From assembly GCA_002914845.1 (NCBI GenBank), contig JXTC01000118.1, forward strand, positions 522,580-586,579: a stretch of DNA of 64,000 nt, read 5' to 3'. This document shows, in pieces, positions 34,068 through 44,573 of the stretch. Source of the stretch: Trema orientale. Taxonomy: Eukaryota > Streptophyta > Magnoliopsida > Rosales > Cannabaceae. The notes beneath the pieces were generated by a model. That model made no database searches. It was not told the origin of the DNA and saw only the letters and a list, made by a program, of their open reading frames with translations. The position numbers and the translations under genes were made by a program. How positions within the stretch are numbered: position 1 is the first letter of the stretch; every line of letters starts with the position of its first letter.

Positions 34068-35106
34068 TGTTATGATGAAGCTTGCTACGTAAAATACAAA
34101 AATAAAAGAAAAGAAACGCAGAGGAAGAAGAGGAAATGGCAGAGTGAGCAAATAGTGGAGGGATTATGAGAGAGATTAGGTTAAACAAATCACCCAATGA
34201 CATTTAAAGACCAAGATTTCCACCAAATCAGGAAATTAAATATTTAAATCAATTTGAATGATTTCCTGATGCGATTAAGTAACTGAATGCAGATAAATAA
34301 GGAAACAAAAAAAAATAATGTTGCAACAGACCTAAAAGTTTCAGCAGAAACTTTCCAAAACAAGCCCTTTTTTTTAAATAAAAAAATACCACACACACAA
34401 AAGATTCAATTTCAGCAAAAATCAATTTGTTTACTTAAGGCAATATTTAGATAAAAAGAAAATAAAGAAAAAATCATGTTAATTTTGTTCCTAAAAAGAA
34501 AAGATTCTATAATTATAATGAATTGTTAATCTTTTGACAGACAAATCTCCTTTATTTATGAAATCAAGATGAATAAACTGGATCAAAAACTAACTGACTA
34601 TTTTTTTTTTTAATTTTCTCATAGTTTCTAGCTTTTTCACACACAATAGGCAGTATATATTTTTTTTAGATTTGCTCACTGGCTCCTTTTTTTTTTTTTT
34701 TAAATACCTATGATTAATAGCTTTCACTCTAGTTCTGAGGTAGCCCTTTTCACTTGGTAGATTATCCTCTCCATATTGGTGATACAGAGTCCCAAATTAC
34801 TCAAGGATAGCTCCACACATCAGGGTAGGTAGCTTTTTCTAATCATGAGGCCTATAACAAAGCTATATTTCAAAAAAAAATTACAGTTGGGCAGTTAAAA
34901 ATCAATCCAAAAAATTCATCAAAACTCAAAAAACTTAGAGATTTCAATGTCAAGAGATCAATAATTCAAGATAATTAAACAATCTTGTCTTATAACAAAA
35001 ACAAAAACAGTTTTCTTTCTTTAAAATCTTTTTATCACCAAAATACTTTAAGTTCACAAAGATTATTTTTGGCTGAAGCTGAAACAATAACACACAATAA
35101 AACTTT
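34068..35106 (-). other. Spacer between pol and third ORF of element 2
   Basis: Counterpart of 25531-26595, with the same pyrimidine-rich leader (minus strand, 34100-34200) and a GTTGCAAC at 34320. No reading frame. Confidence 0.5.
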
Positions 35107-36809
35107 AAATAAAACAAATTCCCAAGGCTTGCCTTAAGGAATCAAATTTTACAAAATCAAGGGCTTTGATGAAAATGTCTGCAATTTATTTGTCTGTCTC
35201 AATATATTCCAAAGTGATTGTTCTATTCTCAACCAATTCCCTTATGAAATGATGACGGATATCTATATGCTTTATCCTAGAATGTTGTACTGGATTTTTT
35301 GAGATACTAATGGCACTTGTATTATCATAAAACACAATTATAACATCTAAATCAAAGCCATAGTCAGCAAGCATCTATTTCATCCAGATAAGTTGTGTAC
35401 AACAACTTCCAACAGCAATGTATTCTGCCTCAGCAGTGGACAGAGAAATTGAATTCTGTTTCTTGCTATGCCAAGAAATCAAGTTGTTTCCAAGGTAAAA
35501 ACAACCGCCACTAGTGCTCTTCCTGTCATCTGCATTGCCTGCCTAATTCGCATCACTATATCCTGCAAGATTTATGTTAGTATCCTTAGAATACCAAATC
35601 CCATAATCAGAAGTTCTACTCACATATCAAATGATTTTTTTAACAGCAGTGATATGAGATTCCTTAGGACTACTCTGATATCTTACACAAACACCAACAC
35701 TGTAACATATGTCAGGCCTGCTAGCAGTAAGGTAAAAAAGACTACCTATCATGCTCCTGTACAATGTTGGATCAACACTTACCCCACCTTCATTTGTTGT
35801 TAACTTCAGTATTGTGCTTATGGGGGTTCGAAAATGTTTGGCTTTTTCATGCCCAAATTTGCACACAAGTTTTTTGGCATACTTGGTTTGAAAAATGAAA
35901 ATACCATCCTCAAATAGTTTGACCTGCAAACCTAGAAAATAAGCGAGCTCTCCAACCATGCTCATCTCAAATTCTTTCTGCATTTATTCAACAAATTCTT
36001 GTACTTTAGAGTCAGAAGTTGAGCCAAACACTATATCATCAACATAGATTTGAGCAATGATTATCCCAGAATTAAACTGTTTGATGAAAAGTGTTCAACC
36101 CCTCCCCTTTTGTAACCTTTTTCAACCAAAAAATTTGTCAATCTTTCATACCTAGCTCTTGGAGCTTGTTCCAAACCATACAATGCCTTTTTCAATTTGA
36201 AAACGTGATTAGGCAAATGTGGATCTTCAAATCCCCTTGGTTATTCAATATAAGCTTCTTCTTTTAAAAAACCATTCAAAAAGGTAGATTTAACATCCAT
36301 TTGAAACAATTTGAAGCCTATCACACAAGCTATTGCAAGTAACAACCTGATTGACTGTAACCTAGCAACAGGTGTGAAAGTTTATTCGAAATCAATTCCC
36401 TCGATTTGTGTGTATCCTTGTGCTACTAACCTAGCCTTGTTTCTTATGATGTTACCAAATTCATCAGTTTTATTTTTAAAAATCTATTTGGTACCAATTA
36501 CATTTGTGTGATTAGGTCTTGGCACAAGTGTCCACACATCATTTTGAGGAAACTATTCAAGTTCTTCTTGCATAGCTTTCACCCAAAATTCATCCAACAA
36601 AGCTTCCTTAGCATTATTTGGTTCAATCAAGGAACTAAAACACAATGCTGCACAAAATTCACATACCTTTTCCTTCTTGTAACCATGCTATCATCAACAT
36701 TATCTATGATAAGATCTGTCGGATGATTTTTCTTGACTCTTGTTGATGGTTCTTTTTGAATTGGATCAGTCAAGATATCAGAAAAAGCATTCTGATCCGA
36801 TGTTCCTGC
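35107..36809 (-). pseudogene. pol: pol of element 2: reverse transcriptase and RNase H
   Basis: Same domain order as element 1, with the YVDDIVFGS catalytic motif near 36030 and the RNase H segments STAEAEYIAV and NTSAISISKNP (the latter lost in element 1). Stops and a one-base loss near 36095 break the frame. No exact GTTGCAAC sites in the folded part. Confidence 0.9.
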
Positions 36810-38425
36810 TTATTCCTGCAAGGAATCTGTTACAATATTAGGAGCTGATGTTGCAACATGATCAGGTATTTTTGCAACAGTCTGATCAGATCTCTGTACA
36901 GCTTCATTAGTAAAGCTGTCAATTTCTATCTCCTTCAAGAATTCTGCAAAATCTTTGAAATCATCAATAACAACATTGGCCAATTCCATAACTGTTTGAG
37001 TTCCCATGTTGTACACACGATAAGCTCTACTGTTATTAGAATAGCCGAGAAAAACCCCAGTGTAACTCTTAGAATCAAATTTGCCAAGATGCTCCCTATC
37101 ATTTAAGATGTAACAAGCGTATCCAAAAACATGAAAATAACCAAGGTTAGGTTTCTTACCTTTCCAAATCTCATAGGGAGTCTTTTTCGTACATGGCCGA
37201 AGATAGACACGATTAATTGTGTAACATGCTGTCTTTATCGCTCTAGCCCACAGTCTTTTGGATAGTTTCTTGCTGTTGAACATGACTCTGGCCATTTCTT
37301 GTAATGTACGGTTCTTTCTCTCTATAACACTATTTTGTTCTGGTGTTTTAGGAGCAGAAAATTCATGTGCAATCCCATATAATTTACAAAAATCAGCAAA
37401 AATAGTGTTTTTAAATTCTTTTCCATGGTCACTTCGAATTCGAACTATTTTCTGGATATTGTAATTCTTTTCAACCTTGAGTTTTGCACACGAATTTCTA
37501 AAAGTATCAAAAGTATCTGATTTTTCTTGCGAGAAATCAACCCAAGTAAATCTGGAAAAATCATCCACACACACAAAAATATAACATTTACCTGTAATAC
37601 TTTCGACTTGCACTGGACCCATCAGATCCATGTGTAATAGTTCCAAGACCTTTGATGTTGTGATGCTTTGGATCATTTTGTGTGTTGACTTCAACTGTTT
37701 TCCATGTTGGCATAGTCCACACATACCAGGTGACTCATTATCAAATTTGGCAAACTACGAACAAGACTTGCACTTGCAATTCTTTTCAAAGTTTTAAAGT
37801 TTAAGTGCCCAAATCTTTCATGCCATAAATCAGTATTATTGTTAGTAACATTATGACATGTTTCTGATTGAACCAAAGTACAACAGTTGTCAACAGATTT
37901 ATAACCTTTCAAAACACAATTTCCATCATGATCCAAGACCAAACATTCATCACGAGTAAAATTGATAAAAAGATTGCGATTACAAATTTGACTTATGCTA
38001 ATCAAATTAGCTTTAAGTCCATCTACATGAAGCATATTTTTCAATCTTGGCATCCCATCAACGTTTAAAGTTTCTTTACCAAGAACTTTTCCCTTGACTC
38101 CATCTCCAAAAGTAACTTCTCCACTTGTCACAGATTTGTAACTTGTCAAAATGTCTTGATTACCTGTCATATGTCTAGAGCAGCCACTATCAAAATACCA
38201 TGAGTTAGTAGCACATGTTCTTAAACATTTAAAAGCAACAAAGCATTTAACATCAGATTTCTTTACCCACACTTGTTTAGAACTTGCTTGCAAATCAATT
38301 TTGGGCCTGCTTGTTTTTCTTTGAGATGGGTAAACAAATGATTTGTTCAGATAATTATTCTCAAAAAAATTCATCAATGTAAAACAACTTAGTCGGATAT
38401 AACCTTTAACCCCACAAAGTAGCAA
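36810..38425 (-). pseudogene. pol: pol of element 2: protease, integrase and integrase-RT linker
   Basis: Two long open stretches (38425-37691 and 37724-36810) carry a protease WYFDSGCSRHMTGN near 38190 and an integrase zinc region (WHERFGHLN, then CGLCQHGK). The DDE core reads LHMDLMGPV, IRSDHGKEFKN and PEQNSVIERKNR, followed by the linker with a GTTGCAAC at 36850 (read as His-Val-Ala-Thr-Ser). The second part spans 304 codons without a stop. The two stretches overlap in different frames, so one frameshift separates them. Confidence 0.9.
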
Positions 38426-40066
38426 ACAGGGACAAACTTACGAGTTTTACCTCTCGGATTTGAAAGAACAGCAGCCTTACTAGTTGTTGCAACAGATCAT
38501 GAAGTGATTGCAATAGACTGTGAAGTTGTTGCAATAAATACAGTTGATTTCACAAACACTGTTTCAGAGTTAGATCTCATACCTTTGAAGCCCAATCCAC
38601 TATTGTCTCCAGTGGATTTTCTAGTCGTCAGAATGTAATCTAACTTTCCAATTCCAACTCAATATTTTCACTCCTTTTTGAGTTCTTTCAAGTTTAACAG
38701 ATAATTCTTTCAGTTTTCTATCTTTTTCAGAAATGATAGAATTCAAACTTTGCACTTTTATTTCATATTCTTCTTTGGATTTCATAAGTGAAGTGTTATT
38801 ACTTACCCAAAGGCGATTATCAGCACATACTTTTAACCATTGAGTGTACATTTTTTGATATGCCACTCGAATTGAATCCTCATCAGGTTCTGATTCATCA
38901 CCATCTGAACCGACTTCAGTTGTAACATCATCCGATTTCACGGATTCTATTGCGACATCACCTTCAGCAACAGATGTGTTATAACAGACCGCTTCTGTTG
39001 CAACAGAATCTGTATCTTTCTGCAACACAAACCGTGAGTCATAAAACAAGGAGGTAGTGAGAGTAACATTACTCACCATATCTTCTTCTTTACTCCTATC
39101 AGATTCTTCATCACTCCAAGCAGTAGTCATGGCTTTTGATTTCCTTTTCAGGGTGTCGGAATACTTTAATTAAATATGCCAATATCCTTTACATTCCCTG
39201 CATTGAATACCTTTTTTATTTGAAGAATCAATAGATTTGAAAGAAGTCTTACCTTTCGTATTTTTGGTGGAAGAGGAATTAGTTTTTGAATTTTTGCCTA
39301 CATTTTTTAGAAATTTCTTGAAATATTTGGTGAGTAGGGCAAGTTCATCATCTCATTTTCCTCATTTGAGGGTTCTACACTTTCTTGTGTTGTCTTGAAA
39401 GCAATTGATTTCTCCTTTCTCCTGCTTTTCAAATTCATTTCAAAAGCCCGTAGAGAACTCATCAAATCATCCACTTTCATTATGTCTAGATTTTTACTCT
39501 CTTCTATTGCAATAATCTTTGGCTGAAACCGATCTGGAAGAGACCTGACAATCTTTCTAACCATTACAGATTCAGGAATCTTTTTACCAAGAGCAAAAGA
39601 TTCATTAGCAATATCACACAGTTTAGTATAATATCCAGACAAAATTTCATTTTCTTCCATACGTAATTTCTCAAATCTAGTAGTGAGAGAAGTGAGTTTA
39701 TTACGCTTAACATCACCTGATCCTTCAAAGTTTGTTTGAAGGATTTCCCATGCCTCCTTTGCAGTTTCACATGAGGAGACCAGCTTGATTTGCTCTACAT
39801 CACATCCATTAAAAAGCATGTAAAGCCTTGGTGTTGTAGCTGGCAAACAAATCATCTTGAGGGGACCAATCAATTTCTGGCTTCAATGAAATGGTTCCAT
39901 CATCAGCTTTGATAATAGGATGTGACCATCCAGTAAGAATCGATCTCCTGGCTTTAATATCCAAAGCTCGAATAAACGCCCTCATCCTGGACTTCCAGTA
40001 CGGATAATTGGTCCCGTTCAATAATGGTGGAGGAGATATTGAACCTCCTTCATTCAAGATAGACAT
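38426..40066 (-). pseudogene. gag: gag of element 2
   Basis: Starts MSILNEGGSIS at 40066 and shows NYPYWKSRM and the UBN2-type domain (39873-39307), with frameshifts between open pieces. The knuckle 1 region near 39200 is degraded. The coiled-coil-like part lies at 39130-38621. GTTGCAAC sites at 38486 and 38997 read Val-Ala-Thr. The product would be the capsid precursor; non-functional here. Confidence 0.85.
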
Positions 40067-40120
40067 ACTAACAAAACAGATCAGAAAATCTCAAAATCTC
40101 ACTAATATTTAAGTGACTCC

Positions 40121-40132
40121 GCTCTGATACCA
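40121..40132 (-). other. Primer binding site of element 2
   Basis: GCTCTGATACCA on the plus strand, the reverse complement of the Met-tRNA primer site, directly inside the 5' LTR. Confidence 0.9.
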
Positions 40133-40134
40133 AT

Positions 40135-41518
40135 TGAAAGATCTGCTTTGTTGACTATTACCAAATAATTAATTAATTGATTAAATTAATAATTAATTAA
40201 TTATATTGTAACATGCAGATAAAATGTGTTGTAATAACGAATGCATATGTTGCAATAGAACATAAGAAATAAAGAAAAGAACACACGATGTTTTTAACGT
40301 GATTCGGACCTCTCCTACTCCATAAGGCCACGTCCAGAGATTAAACAAATTAGTAAAGTATCAAGATTACAAACACTAATTGACTAATACAATAAAAGAC
40401 TCCTTCTTTTCAATTGTTGTAATGTATTATAACAACTCCACCAATCTTGTTTAGCGAGCTCCCCTTATCTTGTTGATCCTTCACACGTGAACTCCCTTCA
40501 TTGGTCCGAATCTATCTTCTCCCGAAGATGAAATGCTCTTCCTCTCGAAGAACAAAGGTACTCAATAAAGAAACTTAAAAAACTCTAAAGCTCTCTAAGT
40601 CTCACAATGGCAATAGAACAAACTCTATGCTTTATACAAAAGCTCTCTCAAAGAGTATTTTCTCTCAAGTAAAGTGCATACAAATCCTTTGGACTTGGTG
40701 AGCTTTTATAGATGAATTTTCAGCCCCAATTTCGTGTTCCCTTTGTGTGAATAGGCTGAAAATAAAAAAAGAATTATTTGCCACAAAATCTGTTGTCATT
40801 CCTTATTTGGACAGTCTGAAATCTGTTACAACAGCTTTCATGAATTGTCCCTGAATAGTGTCCAGGTGTATTGAGAGAAGTTTTCCACGATTTTGGCTCT
40901 GAAATCACTCTTTTATACCTGTAAAAACTTTCCTTAAAGACAATGATTGATTTCACCATTAATTAGAGTCAACCAAAATCAAATAAAAAAACTTTCCATA
41001 AACAGTAAAATCTGTTGCAATAGATTTTGCCTGAAAATCCTGACAGCTCATAAAATTAATTATATTAATTTAATGAGGACATATTGTGCACCATAATGGA
41101 TGAAATATGATCATGATTCTGCTTATACACCTGTCAATAATCATTATTCAAGATTTGAGGTAATAAAGAGCAAGAATTAAGCTAAAAATGGCAACTTAAT
41201 CAAATAAAAATTGAGATAAAATATCTCAATCAATTAGGTCTAGCTTAGTCACGAAAATCCATCAGCAATAATCCATATTATCCTTCTAGAAATGTTAAAT
41301 AAGGAAAATTAGGCCAAAGGATGCAAGAACAAAAAGTTTCCAAAATTAGATTTTCGCATGTACAAATCCGTTGCGAGCAATCCTGTAAATCTGTTGCAAC
41401 AAGTGTTTTACAAAATCAGCAGACCTGTTGCAACAACTTGTTAGTTTTCTCACAACAACTTGAGTTTATTGTTTTTGCCAATTGTTTGCCAACACTTGTC
41501 ATTGTCTTGGACCTAACA
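40135..41518 (-). repeat. 5' LTR of element 2 (inverted)
   Basis: 1384 bp, the longest and most complete LTR of the four. On the minus strand it starts TGTTAGGTCCAAGAC at 41518 and ends GATCTTTCA at 40135. GTTGCAAC at 41393 and 41427; TATA box inverted at 40703-40710. Confidence 0.9.
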
Positions 41519-41701
41519 AAATTCTAACGCTAATTGAATAATGACACTCACATGCCATATATATTGGTATTAAAAATTTAGAATAATAGTTGGAATTCCT
41601 ATCATTGTTCTTTACTAAAAAAAGGTAATGTGGGAATAGATAATAGATGTACTTATACACACACTGACCTAGCTACATATATAATGATTCTATATATATA
41701 T

Positions 41702-41941
41702 GGGCACCAATCCAGTAGGTATTTTTTTTTTTTTTACCTATAAATAGGTATCAATTTAACCAATGAAAATTTATCATACATATTTTTTTTATATTAAAAA
41801 GTAAGGGAGAAAAAGTATTAATAATACACGTCTTTTCATGTACTTCATAATAGCCGTTGGATCACTCTTAAATGATGATCCAACGGCTAAAAAAAATACC
41901 TTCACATAGGTTTAAAAAAAATGTCTACTAGATTGGCAACC
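41702..41941. mobile_element. MITE, copy B of the three-copy family
   Basis: Starts GGGCACCAATCCAGTAGGTA and ends CTACTAGATTGGCAACC, inverted relatives of each other. The centre holds the inverted repeat GCCGTTGGATCA and TGATCCAACGGC. About 80-85 percent like copy C at 49022-49267 by eye. Confidence 0.75.
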
Positions 41942-42079
41942 ATTAAGAAGTCCTCTCCATTTATATATATGCACATAACATTTTCATTTGTATAAATAAA
42001 TTGAAGTATCATTAACTTTACGTTAAATATTGCTGACCAGTATTGTTGGCGCCTGAAACAAAAGAGCTTAAAATTTAAA

Positions 42080-42286
42080 TCATTTCATAAACCCTAGTGG
42101 TCCAGTGGATGGAATCCAACTCTTTCTTTTTTTTTTTTCCTTAGGAAATTTTTTATTCATTGGTTGGTAATTTGATAATATTTCGAACAGAGAGGATTTG
42201 GGTGCAAGAACATGGGAAAGTTTGTGAAAAACTGTCCCAAAAGCAGTGTAGTAGTTCTCGTACAAATTAATGAGTGCACCCGCCAA
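42080..42286 (-). pseudogene. Unrecognised protein-like fragment
   Basis: A minus-strand open stretch of about 65 codons reads GALINLYENYYTAFGTVF and then KLSHVLAPKSSLFEILSNYQ. Its composition looks protein-like and differs from the AT-rich surroundings. There is no ATG at its start and a stop lies just upstream. I do not recognise the family. It may be an exon remnant or a captured gene fragment, or chance. Confidence 0.3.
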
Positions 42287-42299
42287 GTGCCGACCTTAA

Positions 42300-44370
42300 T
42301 TTTCAATTAAAGAACCGCCGAAAGCAATTAGCTTCATCTGGTCATGTGTATAATAATTGCAGCTTAGCGCATCCTCTACCCAAAAGAAAAAGAAAATTAA
42401 ATTTTAATAAGCAAAAAGAGAAAAGCCCTTTTTATTCTCTTTTTATTTTCACACTCAAAAATATTAAATCCTATGATGCACGTGGGAGAATAAGTTAGGT
42501 GAATGGTTCCTCATATAATCTCTTTGACGATTTTGTTGGTGGTTTTTCTGTACGTACATGTATATATATATATTTATGTATAAGAAGCTTGTGTATATAA
42601 TGTGTATTTTTCTATTTTTTCTCATGAACATTTTGGAGATCCACCAAAATATTTTCTCTTAACGAGAAATATTTTAAATGCTTTATAGAAAATGAAGCAT
42701 GTCATGTAGACATATTAATGAATAGTGCAGAGGACAGGTGAGAAATCTTCCTTTTGTGGTAGAATGACATATAAAACTAGAAAGATAAAATAAAATTATA
42801 ATTTTATGCGAAAAAATGTCAACTAATGAAACTATGTATCTTATTAAAGATGTGGGAATTACAAATATCTCCATTCATGGATAAAGTGTTGAGATATATC
42901 TTAATTTGGTGGAAGATAAACTTTTGAGGCGACTTTAGGCTAAACTGAATCAATAAGGCTAATTTGTACGTGTTATTTGGTCAGGCCCCAAAAGACACAA
43001 CATATAGTCTGATTACAGTAAAATAACGAAACCCAATAGTCTTTTTAATAAAAACTTGTTTACACAAAGCTTTTTTTGGTTAGTTAGTATGCTATTGACA
43101 GTGCACGTTTCCTTACGTTGAATCTGTAGGTAGAAGTTAGCTTTCATATGGGAGGTCAAAGTATATGCACTTTTGTTATGGTATATGTTTCATGCTACTA
43201 CAGCCTCATATTATTTGGCATATTTTAGTAAAGTAGGACTTGTTGCATTGTTGCTTATAATTGGCCACAATGCCCAATGATGCGTGTGTTTATATTTATA
43301 CTATGTGAACTTACAATATATCAAACACCTCAGATCCAAGACTGATAGTGATGATTACTTTGCCTGTTCATTTAGAATTATATGTAATTTAATCTGTCAC
43401 TGCCACTGAAAGAAGCTCCTGTCAGAATCATTCTGTCTTGAATTTTCAAGATTTGCCTCCTCAGCACTTGGCTGTTTTATCAACTTTTGCTTTCAGCATT
43501 AATAATCTTATTTTAACTTATATGTTGGTTTATACCTAACATGCCTTGTTTTATGCTTAAAGCAAAATCCATAGCCAAAGCATCCTTGGCTTCTCATCAT
43601 TATAGACATTTTCTAATACGTTTCCACACAATCCATTTGAGTCATATATGTACACAATTTTAAATAAAAAAAAAGTACAGAAAGAATAAATTAATAACTT
43701 CAACACAACTTATAAACAAGCCCTCACTCTATATACTTACAGATGGATACATGTAGTATACAAGTAACTCAACTTTTGCCCCTCAAAATAATAATAACAA
43801 TAATGACAATAAACAAACCCCCATATGATGGAATGATGCAAAGATGAGAAAGAAAGAGGAGTTCCTTACCCCTTTCCCTTCCCAAAAGAAAAAAACAATA
43901 AAAATAAAAAAATGAACCCAAAAAAAAAAGAGAATGTCTAGTTCTAACTGTTTAATTAAACTACTGTTGTAAACCTGGCTCTGGAATCTTTGTTGGATCT
44001 CTCCAGCTTAGCAGGCAAAGCTTTTTTTTTTTCTGTTTTTTTTTTTTCTCCTACCCTTTTTTTTTTTTTTCTCATGATAAAATACAAAAGGACAGGGTGG
44101 CTAATTCACCCTCTACTAGGCTTACAAAGACACAAGCTCATCATCACCCTTTTTTTCCCTGCAAAAGGTGGTTATGGGCACAACCCACAAATATTTGGGC
44201 TTTACTTAGACACCAAAACCATAAAAAGAGAAAAATAAAAACCAAAAAAAAAAAAAGTAGACATATTTTTAGTCCACCATGTCATCAAGCAGATTTACTC
44301 AGGAGCCTCCCTCTCCAAATAGGGACATTCCTAATTGAACTTTTGTTTTGAAACTGCAGCATTTTGCATT
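42300..44370. other. Intergenic stretch downstream of the myosin-binding protein gene
   Basis: AT-rich, with poly-T/A runs near 44020-44075. No gene or repeat recognised apart from low-complexity tracts. The 3' end of the minus-strand gene's transcript probably lies in 44300-44440. Confidence 0.5.
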
Positions 44371-44441
44371 TTGGAGCTCTCAGTGATTGAACCACCGTTG
44401 CATGTTTGGTGCTTCTTTCCTAAATTTTCGGCCATTTCTGC

Positions 44442-44525
44442 AATTTATATGGACAAAGAACAATTAGCAAATTCTAAGGCATAGACAAAGTTTAGTACTA
44501 TGGAGTAGAAAGAATAGTATGTTAC
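44442..44525 (-). other. Probable intron in the 3' UTR of the myosin-binding protein gene
   Basis: On the minus strand a donor GATAG/GTAAC (junction after 44526) and an acceptor AATTGCAG/AAATGG (near 44441) frame an 84-bp AT-rich intron. The donor follows the stop codon (44576-44574) by 48 bases. Confidence 0.5.
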
Positions 44526-44573
44526 CTATCAAGTTCTTGAGTTCAGTTAAGCTCAAAATATGCTCCTATGTCA

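Larger units (their letters stand above)
19240..41518. mobile_element. Tail-to-tail pair of Sirevirus-like Copia retrotransposons
   Basis: Element 1 (19240-30296, plus) and element 2 (30297-41518, minus) form one inverted repeat of about 22.3 kb. Both outer ends are the TGTTAGGTCC start of a 5' LTR. They are flanked by the same hexamer AAATTC (19234-19239 and 41519-41524). At the centre the two 3' LTRs abut with no host DNA between them. Element 1 has lost its terminal CA, and element 2 lacks about 21-23 bp compared with its own 5' LTR. The pattern suggests a single integration event, although the two arms are distinct copies of the family. Confidence 0.8.

Noticed and set aside
33182..34092. 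Plus-strand frames (up to 154 codons) opposite the third ORF of element 2
   Set aside because: They are shadows of the repetitive Val-Ala-Thr-Lys coding region; the minus-strand reading has the matching counterpart in element 1.
19240..41518. Simple inverted duplication of a single retrotransposon
   Set aside because: LTR variants group by element (both LTRs of element 2 share changes absent from element 1), so the arms come from two different copies.
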